Shown here: in pieces, positions 17,254 through 25,914 of the stretch | Layout of the letters: each line of letters starts with the position of its first letter | Numbering within the stretch: the first letter of the stretch is position 1 | NCBI RefSeq assembly: GCF_013377855.1 | Contig: NZ_JABXYJ010000001.1 | Location: 328,963-392,962, forward strand | Reading direction: 5' to 3' | Length of the DNA: 64,000 bases | Origin: Cognatundibacterium oligocarboniphilum | GTDB taxonomy: Bacteria > Pseudomonadota > Gammaproteobacteria > Burkholderiales > Burkholderiaceae_D | Position numbers and translations under genes: made by a program | The notes under the pieces: model-generated | The model's input: the letters and a program-made list of their open reading frames with translations, nothing else | Told to the model about the DNA's origin: nothing | The model's database searches: none

Positions 17254-18012
17254 TCAGTGTGCTGCCTGCATGGCTTCCCGGAAGCGCAGGACTTTTTCAT
17301 CGCTGGTCTGCAGGCCGGTGGCGAGATACAAGTCGATGCGGATGTCGTCCAGATCCGCTACTTTCATGATGCGCTGCGGGTCTTCACCGAGCACCCGCAT
17401 CTGTTCATCAAGATCGTGTTCATTCAGATAGGTGCGGACCCAGGCATCAGCGCGCCCTGCCAGCAAAAACGGCAGGATGTTTTTTTCATAGCTCATCGGA
17501 TAAAAATCCGGATTGCCGGTCTGTACAAAGCCGCGCTCCAGCAAGGTCAGATGCACGATATTCTGGTTCAGCACGACGATGCGGTATTTTTTCAGGTCTG
17601 CCTGCGCGGTGATGCGGATATCGCTGCGGCTGCGCAGGGCAAATACTCCGACCCGCTTGCTGGCGGTTTTGTACACCCACTTAAAGGTATTTTCGCGTCC
17701 GGCAGTGCGGCTCAGGTTAAAAATGAACACATCGGGAAAATCCTGAACCGTTTTCAGCGCCCGCGCCCAGGGCAGCACTTCGATCGCAGAAGTCATTCCC
17801 AGTTGCTTCATTGCGGCCTGTACCTGCACGGCGGTGCTGCCTTTCAGGGTATGATCGCGCGGATCAAGATAAGCCAGCGGCGCCAGATCTTCGGTCACCA
17901 CTCGCACATTTCTCCACAGCGCGTCGCCCGGCTGATCCGCCGCCTGTGCTGTCATCGTCGCCACCGCCAGCCAGATTCCGGACAGCAGCCATTTCACCAC
18001 GATCTTGCTCAT
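17254..18012 (-). CDS. Family-3 periplasmic substrate-binding protein, solitary
   Basis: A 252-residue exported protein. The signal peptide is residues 1-25 (LLSGIWLAVATMTAQA). The mature part resembles the SBP_bac_3 amino-acid-binding fold: VVTEDLAPLAYLDPRDHTLKG at the start, EVLPWARALKTVQ, then FIFNLSRTAGRE and the lobe-2 segment ILPFLLAGRADAWVRTYL. Such stand-alone proteins in proteobacteria lack a partner permease and may act in sensing. No transporter genes are adjacent. Ligand unknown. Confidence 0.8.
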   Translation of the reverse strand: MSKIVVKWLLSGIWLAVATMTAQAADQPGDALWRNVRVVTEDLAPLAYLDPRDHTLKGSTAVQVQAAMKQLGMTSAIEVLPWARALKTVQDFPDVFIFNLSRTAGRENTFKWVYKTASKRVGVFALRSRSDIRITAQADLKKYRIVVLNQNIVHLTLLERGFVQTGNPDFYPMSYEKNILPFLLAGRADAWVRTYLNEHDLDEQMRVLGEDPQRIMKVADLDDIRIDLYLATGLQTSDEKVLRFREAMQAAH

Positions 18013-18098
18013 GCCAGATTCTCCGTTTTCACAGAACCAGCCGATTCAGCCTGTCTCCGCCGCTATTGACAGAACCCGGCGCAGCTGATCGCCTTCGC

Positions 18099-18491
18099 TC
18101 ATGCCGGCATGGCCGTGCAGAGTTCGACCATGATGCCGTCCGGGCAACGCAGATAAGACACCGTCTGGCCCCAGGGTTTCTGCGCCGGTGCCGCCAGCTC
18201 GGCCGCGCCGGTGTGCAGGGCATGCGCATGGGCAGCTGGCACATCGTCAGTCACCAGCGCAATTTCAAACCCGAGCGGTTTGGGTGAACTGTGCGCCGCC
18301 ACATGACCGGTACGGTAGTTGAAGTCACCCATTTCATGCGCGGCGAATGCCAGCGTAGTAGCGCCGGTATCGAGTTCGCCATACATGCCGGAGTCATCCA
18401 GGAAACGGGTCGTCAGGCCAAATGCGGCCTCGAAAAAACGGAGCGACGCCGCCACATCGGGGACATAAATGATGGTGTAAGCAAATTGCAT
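18099..18491 (-). CDS. VOC (glyoxalase/bleomycin-resistance fold) protein
   Basis: A 130-residue protein with the paired beta-alpha-beta-beta-beta units of the vicinal oxygen chelate superfamily: YTIIYVPDVAASLRFFEAAFGL at the N-terminus and SYLRCPDGIMVELC at the C-terminus. The terminal Glu and an early acidic or His position would bind metal in catalytic members. Substrate cannot be inferred. It is transcribed divergently from gshA, 227 bp away, which could link it to glutathione-dependent chemistry, but that is only context. Confidence 0.82.
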   Translation of the reverse strand: MQFAYTIIYVPDVAASLRFFEAAFGLTTRFLDDSGMYGELDTGATTLAFAAHEMGDFNYRTGHVAAHSSPKPLGFEIALVTDDVPAAHAHALHTGAAELAAPAQKPWGQTVSYLRCPDGIMVELCTAMPA

Positions 18492-18718
18492 AGTAAAACT
18501 CCCGAAAATACGCCTGACACAGTGGCACTTTACACTGGCTGCGTATGCACTGATGCGAATATTACCTAAAAAACAATATTAACAGTGTTTTTGCCGCTGC
18601 TTTTTTTAACTGACTCCGGTTTGATGCAGCTGCCGGTGCCTGTTTCAAATTTCGGCTATGCTTGCTCGACTTTTCACGCATTTGTTTTTGTGCTGACATC
18701 ATTTTTGAAGGAAAACCT

Positions 18719-20311
18719 GTGAGCGATTTACTGAACCGGCGTCTTGCACTGCTTGATCAAGAGACCACCAGACCCCTGCTGGCTCAGGGCTTACGCGGCA
18801 TCGAGCGGGAAACCCTGCGCGTCGATCAGCAGGGACATCTGTCGCAGCGCCCGCATCCGGCCGCGCTGGGCGCAACCCTCACACATCCGCAGATCACCAC
18901 CGATTACGCCGAAGCCTTGCTCGAATTCATCACCCCTGCGTTACCGGACATCGCACAGGCCTTAGAGCAGCTTGACCGGATTCACCGCTTTGCCTACACC
19001 GAGCTGGGCGACGAAATGCTGTGGAACCAGTCCATGCCATGCCCGCTGCCTGACGAAAAAGACATCGCGATCGCCTGGTACGGCACTTCGCACATCGGCA
19101 TGATCAAGCATGTGTACCGGCGCGGACTCGCACTGCGCTATGGCAAAAGCATGCAATGTATCGCCGGCATTCATTACAATTTTTCAGTGGCGGAAGACCT
19201 CTGGAAAATCCTGCACCGGGCCGAGCAGACGCCGGGCGACGCCATGTATGTGCAATCGGAAAGCTATATTGCGATGATCCGCAATTTCCGCCGTTACAGC
19301 TGGCTGCTGATGTACCTGTTCGGTGCCTCGCCGGCACTGGCGACCACCTTCCTGCGCGACCGTCCGCACCAGCTCGATGTGCTGTCTGCCGACACGCTGT
19401 ACCTGCCGTATGCCACCAGCCTGCGCATGAGCGATCTGGGTTATCAGAACAATGCCCAGGACGGACTGGTGCCGCCCTACAACAGCCTGCTCGACTACAT
19501 GCGCAGCCTGTCGCTGGCAGTCCGCAAACCGTATCCGCCATATGAAAAACTAGGCACGAAGATCAACGGCGAATGGGTACAGATCAACACCAACGTGCTG
19601 CAGATCGAGAACGAGTTTTACGCCACCATCCGGCCCAAGCGCGTGATCCGCAGCGGCGAACGTCCGATCGAAGCCCTGTGTTCACGCGGCGTGCAGTATG
19701 TCGAAGTGCGCTGCATGGATGTCAATCCGTTTGACCCGCTCGGCATCAACCTGGAAACCTCGCGTTTCCTCGATGCCTTCCTGATGTACTGCGCGCTGGA
19801 AGACAGCCCGCTGACCAATCCTGAAGAAGGCGAGGAAAACGGGCAGAATTTCGCCCTGACCGTAAAAGAAGGCCGCCGCCCGGGTCTGATGCTGCAGCAT
19901 CACAGCCAGCCGGTTGCACTGCAAGACTGGGGGCTGGAATTACTCGACAAAATCGCCCCGGTCGCCGCCCTGCTCGACCGTCAGCGCGGCGACACCGTTC
20001 ACCATGATGCGCTGCAAACGCAGCGCGCCAGACTGCTGGATGCAGAAAAAACACCTTCCGCGCAGGTCATGCAGGCCATCCATACCGAAGGCGGATCGTT
20101 CACCCGCTTTGCGCTGAAACAAAGCCAGCAGCTGGCCGCACAGTTTCGCGCCCGTCCACCGGGTGCGGAAGAACTGCGCAGTTTCCGCGACATGGCACAG
20201 CAATCCATCGCCGAACAGCAACACATGGAAAATACCCAGACCGGCAGTTTCGATGAATTCATCACCGACTACCGTTCCCGCACTTCCAGCCAGCTCTGTT
20301 GCGAAAACTGA
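18719..20311 (+). CDS. gshA: Glutamate-cysteine ligase (proteobacterial type)
   Basis: A 530-residue ATP-dependent enzyme making gamma-glutamylcysteine, the first step to glutathione. The length and motifs match the E. coli-type GshA: GLRGIERETLRVD near residue 25, YAEALLEFITP, HIGMIKHVYRRGLALRYG, MQCIAGIHYNFS and VEVRCMDVNPFDPLGI. I chose GTG 18719, with AAGGA 6 nt upstream; the frame also runs to a TTG at 18662, but that would add residues not typical of the family. It is the first of a plus-strand set leading to egtD-egtB. gshB is not in the window. The product gamma-glutamylcysteine can also be a sulfur donor for some EgtB enzymes. Confidence 0.93.
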   Translation: MSDLLNRRLALLDQETTRPLLAQGLRGIERETLRVDQQGHLSQRPHPAALGATLTHPQITTDYAEALLEFITPALPDIAQALEQLDRIHRFAYTELGDEMLWNQSMPCPLPDEKDIAIAWYGTSHIGMIKHVYRRGLALRYGKSMQCIAGIHYNFSVAEDLWKILHRAEQTPGDAMYVQSESYIAMIRNFRRYSWLLMYLFGASPALATTFLRDRPHQLDVLSADTLYLPYATSLRMSDLGYQNNAQDGLVPPYNSLLDYMRSLSLAVRKPYPPYEKLGTKINGEWVQINTNVLQIENEFYATIRPKRVIRSGERPIEALCSRGVQYVEVRCMDVNPFDPLGINLETSRFLDAFLMYCALEDSPLTNPEEGEENGQNFALTVKEGRRPGLMLQHHSQPVALQDWGLELLDKIAPVAALLDRQRGDTVHHDALQTQRARLLDAEKTPSAQVMQAIHTEGGSFTRFALKQSQQLAAQFRARPPGAEELRSFRDMAQQSIAEQQHMENTQTGSFDEFITDYRSRTSSQLCCEN

Positions 20312-20342
20312 TACGGAAAACCGGCACGGTCGTATGTTTCCG

Positions 20343-20369
20343 GTGCCACCGCCATTCCGGCGGTGGCAC
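20343..20369 (+). terminator. 11-bp perfect hairpin after gshA
   Basis: GTGCCACCGCC (20343-20353), loop ATTCC, GGCGGTGGCAC (20359-20369). There is no T-run, so full termination is unlikely; it may stabilise the gshA mRNA end or damp read-through into the peptidase gene. Confidence 0.4.
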
Positions 20370-20440
20370 GATAGCAGGAATGCTTGCTTTCTGCGCATAG
20401 CTCCAATAGCATTGCCGCATCGTTTTCCAAGCAGAACGCC

Positions 20441-21451
20441 ATGCCCGCCTTGCCTGAATTAAAAGAACTCGAACGCATCATCCAGCTCGGCCAGAAATAT
20501 CTTGAAGTCGATGTGTTATGCGAAGTCGATGTCCAGCATAAACGCTTTCCGGTGTACCGGCTCGCGCTCGGCAATCCCGATCCGGCATTGCCGGCGATCG
20601 GCTTTTTCGGCGGCATTCACGGGCTCGAGCGCATCGGCTCGCAAGTGCTGCTGTCTTTCCTGCGCGGCCTGCTGACCCGTCTCTCATGGGATAAAAGCCT
20701 GCAGCACATGCTGCAGGAAGTGCGTCTGGTATTCATGCCGCTGATTAATCCGGGCGGCATGTGGCAGGCCACGCGCAGCAATCCGCGTGGCGTTGACCTG
20801 ATGCGCAATGCGCCGGTGGAAGCCACCGATCAGGTGCCTTTCCTGCTTGGCGGGCACCGCATCAGCCGCTACCTGCCGTGGTACCGCGGCCCGGCCGACA
20901 CCGAAATGGAAGCCGAAAATCTCGCCCTGTGCCGCACCGTACAGGAAGAATTACTGCCGCGCCGGTTCAGCATCGCGATCGACTGCCATTCCGGTTTCGG
21001 CCTGCGCGACCGGGTCTGGTTTCCGCATGCCCACAGCGTGCATCCGATTCCGCATCTGGCCGATATCCTGTCGCTGGAAGAATTGTTCCAGCAAACTCAT
21101 CCTAACCATCGCTACCTGTTTGAACCGCAAAGTCTGCAATACCGCACGCATGGCGACATCTGGGATTACCTGTATCTGCAGGCGCAGCAACAATCCGGAA
21201 AAACTTTCCTGCCGCTGACGCTGGAAATGGGTTCCTGGCTGTGGGTTAAAAAAAATCCGCGTCAATTATTTTCACGCCACGGCATGTTCAATCCGGTGGC
21301 GGAACATCGCCTGCACCGCGTGCTGCGGCGACATAATTCCTGGTTGGATTTTCTGATGCGTGCCACCTGCGGCTATCAGGAATGGCTGGCGCAGGGACCA
21401 ACCCGGCTGCGCTTGCAGGAGCGCGCCGTACAACGCTGGTACCGCCCATGA
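20441..21451 (+). CDS. M14-family zinc carboxypeptidase-like protein
   Basis: A 336-residue cytoplasmic metallopeptidase of the M14 fold. The zinc ligands appear as GIHGLERIG (HxxE, near residue 60) and IDCHSGFG (His near 188); LINPGGMW and NPRGVDLMRN are typical substrate-binding segments. The likely catalytic Glu is in TLEMGSW near residue 265. There is no signal peptide. Start choice is uncertain: ATG 20441 begins a protein typical of the family, while an in-frame TTG at 20384 has a nearby AGGA. The stop overlaps the hydrolase start (ATGA), so the two are co-translated. Its substrate is unknown. Confidence 0.82.
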   Translation: MPALPELKELERIIQLGQKYLEVDVLCEVDVQHKRFPVYRLALGNPDPALPAIGFFGGIHGLERIGSQVLLSFLRGLLTRLSWDKSLQHMLQEVRLVFMPLINPGGMWQATRSNPRGVDLMRNAPVEATDQVPFLLGGHRISRYLPWYRGPADTEMEAENLALCRTVQEELLPRRFSIAIDCHSGFGLRDRVWFPHAHSVHPIPHLADILSLEELFQQTHPNHRYLFEPQSLQYRTHGDIWDYLYLQAQQQSGKTFLPLTLEMGSWLWVKKNPRQLFSRHGMFNPVAEHRLHRVLRRHNSWLDFLMRATCGYQEWLAQGPTRLRLQERAVQRWYRP

Positions 21452-22185
21452 CCTGGGTGCTGCTGCGCGGCCTGATGCGCGAACAGCGGCATTGGGGTAG
21501 CTTCACCCAACAGTTCGCGCAAGCCCATCCGCACGAACGCATCATCACCCTCGACTTCGCCGGCAATGGCGCTTTATATCAGCAAGCCAGCGCCACCAGT
21601 ATCGGTGCGATGGTCGAACAGGCGCGCGGGCAACTTCAACAGAAGCAAATCGAAGGCAACATCAAACTGCTCGCCATCTCGCTCGGCGGCATGGTCGCAG
21701 TGGCATGGGCAGAACGCTATCCGCATGAGCTGCAACGCCTGGTGCTGATCAACACCAGCCTCGCGCCGCACAACCCTTTTTATCAACGGCTGCGCCCTGC
21801 CAACTATCCCACCATCATCAGCACCATGTTGACCGGCACACAGCGCCAGCGCGAACAGCTGATCCTGCGTCTGACCAGCCACCAGAGCGACACAGCAAAT
21901 GCCGAACGTCTGCTCGACGACTGGATCAGCTACGCGCAGCAATATCCTATCCGCCGCCACAACATCCTGCGCCAGCTGGTCGCCGCGATGCGCTACCGTG
22001 CACCCGCACAGGCACCACAAGTGCCGCTGCTGATGCTGGCCGGTGCCAAAGATGCACTGGTGAATCCGCAATGCTCCACCACCCTCGCCACCCGCTGGCA
22101 AACTGAATTGCGCATCCATCCCGACGCCGGTCACGACCTGCCGCTGGATGATCCTGACTGGGTGATACGGCAGACGCTGGGGTGA
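21448..22185 (+). CDS. Alpha/beta hydrolase
   Basis: A 245-residue alpha/beta-hydrolase. The nucleophile elbow is AISLGGM (Ser), the acid is in LAGAKDALVNP and the catalytic His in HPDAGHDLPLDDP. It starts at the ATG overlapping the peptidase stop; a longer frame from 21382 would run inside that gene. It does not resemble BioH closely enough to be assigned to pimelate synthesis, although the window's bio genes lack bioC and bioH. Coupling to an M14 peptidase suggests a shared, unidentified hydrolytic role. Confidence 0.82.
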   Translation: MTWVLLRGLMREQRHWGSFTQQFAQAHPHERIITLDFAGNGALYQQASATSIGAMVEQARGQLQQKQIEGNIKLLAISLGGMVAVAWAERYPHELQRLVLINTSLAPHNPFYQRLRPANYPTIISTMLTGTQRQREQLILRLTSHQSDTANAERLLDDWISYAQQYPIRRHNILRQLVAAMRYRAPAQAPQVPLLMLAGAKDALVNPQCSTTLATRWQTELRIHPDAGHDLPLDDPDWVIRQTLG

Positions 22186-22409
22186 ACCATCGTTCCGGTT
22201 CAACAACCAACACACATCTCCGAAGCGTTGTACACTATCGCGGCATTTACCAGTCCGGTTCTGCCGGATCAGCGATGCTGTTGCAGCATCATATCAGTTA
22301 ATCTGCATCAGGAAATACGTACCAGCCACACGACTTAACGCCAGCAGCATTGCAGTCACACCAGCGGATCACGGCCTGACGGCCGCCGTATTCTGGGGAG
22401 TAAGCACTT

Positions 22410-23411
22410 ATGTCTGTCATCGCCAGTTCGTCCTTGCCAACGCACCATACCGGTGTTGCCGGCACCACCTTGCATCCTGTCCCGCTTCTGCCGCACTCCG
22501 CTGAACATGGCGAGCTGCGCAACGGTTTGCTCGCCAGCCGCGCTCATACCTCGCCCAAGTATTTTTACGATGCCATGGGTTCGGTGCTGTTTGAGGCAAT
22601 CTGCGTGTTGCCGGAGTATTATCCGACCCGCACCGAAGCCGCAATTTTCAGCACCCACCTGCCGCAGATGGCAGAGGTGATCGGCACCGGCGGCACCATC
22701 ATCGATCTGGGTGCCGGTAACTGCGCCAAGGCCGCGCGCCTGTTTCCGCTGCTGCATCCGCATCAGTATGTGCCGATCGATATTTCTGCTGATCATCTGA
22801 ACGATGCCGTCGGCCGCCTGCAACAGCGCTTTCCACACATCGAAATGACGGCGCTGAGTCTCGATCTGGCACAGGACTGGCAGCTGCCGCCGGAAGTGCG
22901 CCATGAACGCCGGCTGTTTTTTTATCCCGGCTCGTCGATCGGGAATTTTGAACCGGCGCAGGCGCTGGATTTTCTGCGGCATCTGCGACTGTGTTGCGGC
23001 AGCGACGGCGGCATCCTGATCGGGGTCGATCTGATCAAGGATGCGCAGATTCTGGCGACCGCGTATGACGATCATCTCGGCGTGACAGCGGCATTTAACC
23101 TGAATCTGCTGCGTCATATCAACCGTCTGCTGGGCAGCGACTTTACACTCGGCCAGTGGCGGCACCGGGCATTTTTCAACACCGGCCAGTCGCGCATTGA
23201 AATGCATCTCGAAGCGCGGCAGGATCTGCAGGTGCGCTGGACCGGCGGCGGGCGCGATTTCCGGCAGGGCGAAAGCATCCACACCGAAAACAGCTACAAG
23301 TACAGCATTCCCGACTTTACCGCACTGCTGGAACAGGCTGGCTTCACCGCTGCTCATCACTGGACCGACAGCAACGAATGGTTTGCCGTGATCTACGCGC
23401 AAACCACCTGA
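22410..23411 (+). CDS. egtD: L-histidine N-alpha-methyltransferase
   Basis: A 333-residue S-adenosylmethionine enzyme that trimethylates the alpha-amino group of histidine to hercynine, the first step of ergothioneine synthesis. Family motifs are plain: SPKYFYDAMGSVLFEAIC and YYPTRTEAAIF near the N-terminus, the SAM-binding IIDLGAGNCAKAARLF, FFYPGSSIGNFEP, and near the C-terminus HTENSYKYS. ATG 22410 follows a short leader. It is followed 19 bp later by egtB. This pairing is the minimal set needed up to the sulfoxide. Confidence 0.95.
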   Translation: MSVIASSSLPTHHTGVAGTTLHPVPLLPHSAEHGELRNGLLASRAHTSPKYFYDAMGSVLFEAICVLPEYYPTRTEAAIFSTHLPQMAEVIGTGGTIIDLGAGNCAKAARLFPLLHPHQYVPIDISADHLNDAVGRLQQRFPHIEMTALSLDLAQDWQLPPEVRHERRLFFYPGSSIGNFEPAQALDFLRHLRLCCGSDGGILIGVDLIKDAQILATAYDDHLGVTAAFNLNLLRHINRLLGSDFTLGQWRHRAFFNTGQSRIEMHLEARQDLQVRWTGGGRDFRQGESIHTENSYKYSIPDFTALLEQAGFTAAHHWTDSNEWFAVIYAQTT

Positions 23412-23430
23412 TTAAGCACGGGGACAAGGC

Positions 23431-24651
23431 ATGACAAGCACAGACTTACTGCAACGCTGGGCGGCTGTCAGGCAGCACTCGCTGGACCTGATCGCCCCCT
23501 TGTCTGCCGAAGACTGCTGCGTGCAATCGATGCCTGATGCCAGCCCGGTGAAATGGCATCTGGCGCATACCACCTGGTTTTTTGAAACCTTTATTCTGGA
23601 ACAATACGAGCAGCAGTTTCAGGCGTATCACCCGGCCTTCCGCATGCTGTTCAATTCGTACTACAACGACATCGGCGACAAACATCCGCGTCCGCAACGC
23701 GGCCTGCTGACACGACCGGCATTCGACACCATGCTCGACTACCGGGCTCAGGTCGATGCCCGCATCCGGCGCTGCATCAGCGCCATGTCAGCCACCTCAG
23801 AAGCCACCGCAGCACGCCTGCGGCAACTGCTGGAACTCGGCATCCAGCATGAGCAGCAGCACCACGAACTGATGCTGACCGACATCCAGCACCTGCTGTC
23901 CTGCAACCCGCTGTCCCCGGCGCTGTATGTAACAACAGCAACGGCACCCGCATCCACACCCGACCCTGCGCCGCTGAAGTGGATCAGCTACGAAGCCGCA
24001 TTGTCCGAAACCGGCTATCACGGCGACGGATTTTGTTTTGACAACGAAACCCCGCGCCACCGCCAGTTCACCGAAGCCTTTGCGCTGGCCGACCGCCTGA
24101 TCAGCAACCGCGAATACCTTGAATTCATTACAGACGGCGGCTACCGGGATCACCGGCTCTGGCTGGCCGAAGGCTGGGACTGGATCCGCACGCAGCAGAT
24201 CCGCCACCCGCTGTACTGGCTGCCCGAACCAGACGGCAGCTGGTCCACCTTCACGCTGCATGGCAGACAGCCGCTGGCGCCGGAGCAACCCGTCGCCCAC
24301 CTGTCCCTGTTTGAAGCCGCCGCCTTTGCCTGCTGGTGCGACGCCCGCCTGCCGACTGAAGCCGAATGGGAATACGCCGCCACCTCGGAACAGGCCGCGC
24401 TGCTGCACGACCTCTATGGCGCCCGCTGGCAATGGACCAGCAGCGCCTACGCCCCCTACCCCGGCTTTGCCCCCGCCGCCGGCGCGGTCGGCGAATACAA
24501 CGGCAAATTCATGATCAACCAGTACGTACTGCGCGGCTCCTCCGCCTTCACCCCGGCAGGACACAGCCGCGCCACCTACCGCAACTTCTTCCCCGCTAGC
24601 ACCCGCTGGCAGCTGACCGGCCTGCGGCTGGCGCGTTCGCCCCACACCTGA
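23431..24651 (+). CDS. egtB: Ergothioneine sulfoxide synthase
   Basis: A 406-residue non-haem iron enzyme that joins a cysteine-type thiol to hercynine with oxygen. The N-terminal DinB_2-like domain has KWHLAHTTWFFETF (His43, His46) and QHEQQHHEL with His140 and His144 spaced as the iron ligands of known EgtB. The C-terminal half is the formylglycine-generating-enzyme/sulfatase-modifying fold (WEYAA, WQWTSSAY, LRGSSAFTPAGHSRATYRNFF). Whether it uses cysteine or gamma-glutamylcysteine cannot be decided from these motifs. No egtC amidohydrolase or egtE lyase is present in the window. It ends 13 bp from a convergent gene. Confidence 0.95.
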   Translation: MTSTDLLQRWAAVRQHSLDLIAPLSAEDCCVQSMPDASPVKWHLAHTTWFFETFILEQYEQQFQAYHPAFRMLFNSYYNDIGDKHPRPQRGLLTRPAFDTMLDYRAQVDARIRRCISAMSATSEATAARLRQLLELGIQHEQQHHELMLTDIQHLLSCNPLSPALYVTTATAPASTPDPAPLKWISYEAALSETGYHGDGFCFDNETPRHRQFTEAFALADRLISNREYLEFITDGGYRDHRLWLAEGWDWIRTQQIRHPLYWLPEPDGSWSTFTLHGRQPLAPEQPVAHLSLFEAAAFACWCDARLPTEAEWEYAATSEQAALLHDLYGARWQWTSSAYAPYPGFAPAAGAVGEYNGKFMINQYVLRGSSAFTPAGHSRATYRNFFPASTRWQLTGLRLARSPHT

Positions 24652-24664
24652 AACTGTGTGCCGC

Positions 24665-25174
24665 TCAATTCAGCGCATACGACACACTCAGCCCCGCAAA
24701 ACGCAGATCCGGATGTTTTTCGCACAGCATCTGTTTTACCGACAGGACTTTATGCAATGGTACATCCACGATCAGCAAAACTTTACCGGCATCGATTTCA
24801 GGAAAATAGGCTTCCAGCCGCGAGCTCGGTATCGACTTGGCCGCCCGCCCGGACAACCAGGAGCCCAGCAATGCACCGCCAAGTCCCGATCCCAGTAATG
24901 CCATCATTTTCAACTCTGGATTTTCCGGAGGAAAAATCAGCAACAAACTACCGGCCAGCACACCGGAAACAGCACCGATCAATGCTCCCAGTTCCAGTCC
25001 ATGCAGAAGATCGGTGCGCTGAAACAGATTCGCTCCTGGCATATCCGGCAGCAAAAGATTGTCTTTCGCGATGAAATGAATATGGCGTTCCTCTATTCTC
25101 GCCAGCAATAGCTCATCCAGCGTCGCGCGAGCCTGTGGAATATCGGGAAGCATGAAATAGAGACGTTGCCGCAT
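24665..25174 (-). CDS. DUF1269-like membrane protein
   Basis: A 169-residue protein. A cytoplasmic N-terminal part (RLYFMLPDIPQARATLDELL) resembles the DUF1269 / general-stress membrane proteins. Two glycine-rich hydrophobic helices follow (about residues 66-85 and 93-112, GALIGAVSGVLAGSLLLIFP and LLGSGLGGALLGSWLSG). The C-terminal domain ends in HPDLRFAGLSVSYALN. I chose ATG 25174, which follows an AGGGGG stretch; the frame continues to 25198. Function unknown; the repeated glycines suggest a membrane-associated, possibly oligomeric protein. Confidence 0.7.
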   Translation of the reverse strand: MRQRLYFMLPDIPQARATLDELLLARIEERHIHFIAKDNLLLPDMPGANLFQRTDLLHGLELGALIGAVSGVLAGSLLLIFPPENPELKMMALLGSGLGGALLGSWLSGRAAKSIPSSRLEAYFPEIDAGKVLLIVDVPLHKVLSVKQMLCEKHPDLRFAGLSVSYALN

Positions 25175-25465
25175 GATAACCCCCTGTTCTGTCAGCAAAA
25201 AATTCCACCGGAGGTTTTGTCATTGCAGACGACTTACCAAAGAAATGCCAGATCAATGTTTGACAGACCAGCTGGCTGCAAACACAAAGCCTCTGAGTTC
25301 GTTATAGCAAAAACAGGAGAAAGTGCAAACATGGATGCAACTGCGCTTCAGGATCGGGACAAGTAGAAAATCTGGAACTCAGGTGTTATTAAAAAGGGAG
25401 AGAAATTGTCATTTCAAAACCATACATTACATTCTCAATCAAACATTTTTCATCAAGGAGTTATA

Positions 25466-25837
25466 GTGCATACATCGAAAAACACGCTATTCAGCGACGA
25501 CAATCACAAACAGGCCCATTTCGCCGTCATCTACAGATGGAGATTGCATAAAGGTAAAGAACATGAATTCGTTACAGCCTGGACACGAATATCCGAACTT
25601 TTTTACCTTCACCACGGTTCGTTAGGCTCAAGATTGCATCGAGGGTCTGATGGTATCTGGTACAGCTATGCCCAATGGCCTGATGCCGAAGCACGAACAC
25701 TCGCATTTAATGCCCCGTCTGTAGACCCGGAAGCTAGTGTATTAATCAAAACTTGTATAGCAGAGTCTTTTCCAGAAATCGTCCTGGATCCAGTGTCAGA
25801 TTTATTGACTTGTCATTTACATGCCAGACCAGATTAA
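25466..25837 (+). CDS. Antibiotic biosynthesis monooxygenase (ABM)-like protein
   Basis: A 123-residue protein with a single ABM-type ferredoxin-like domain: HFAVIYRWRLHKGKEHEFVTAW (N-terminal strand-helix) and GSLGSRLHRGSDGIWYSYAQWP. I chose GTG 25466 because AAGGAG lies 5 nt upstream; an in-frame TTG at 25406 also has a GGGAG nearby. The gene and its upstream 270 bp are noticeably AT-richer than the neighbours and it is monocistronic, so acquisition by transfer is possible. Members of the fold include small monooxygenases and haem-degrading enzymes; the activity here is unknown. Confidence 0.7.
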   Translation: MHTSKNTLFSDDNHKQAHFAVIYRWRLHKGKEHEFVTAWTRISELFYLHHGSLGSRLHRGSDGIWYSYAQWPDAEARTLAFNAPSVDPEASVLIKTCIAESFPEIVLDPVSDLLTCHLHARPD

Positions 25838-25914
25838 AAATCACCTATGCCACCATGTTCCATAACCTATCCCGAGAACAAGACACATAAAGCACAGATT
25901 AAGTTTTAGCTTAG

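Noticed and set aside
21448..22185. Alpha/beta hydrolase as a candidate BioH
   Set aside because: It has the generic Ser-Asp-His layout but not BioH-like surrounding sequence, and it is coupled to an M14 peptidase.
22356..23402. Minus-strand frame (348 codons) opposite egtD
   Set aside because: Shadow of EgtD; the product resembles no known family and lies entirely within the real gene.
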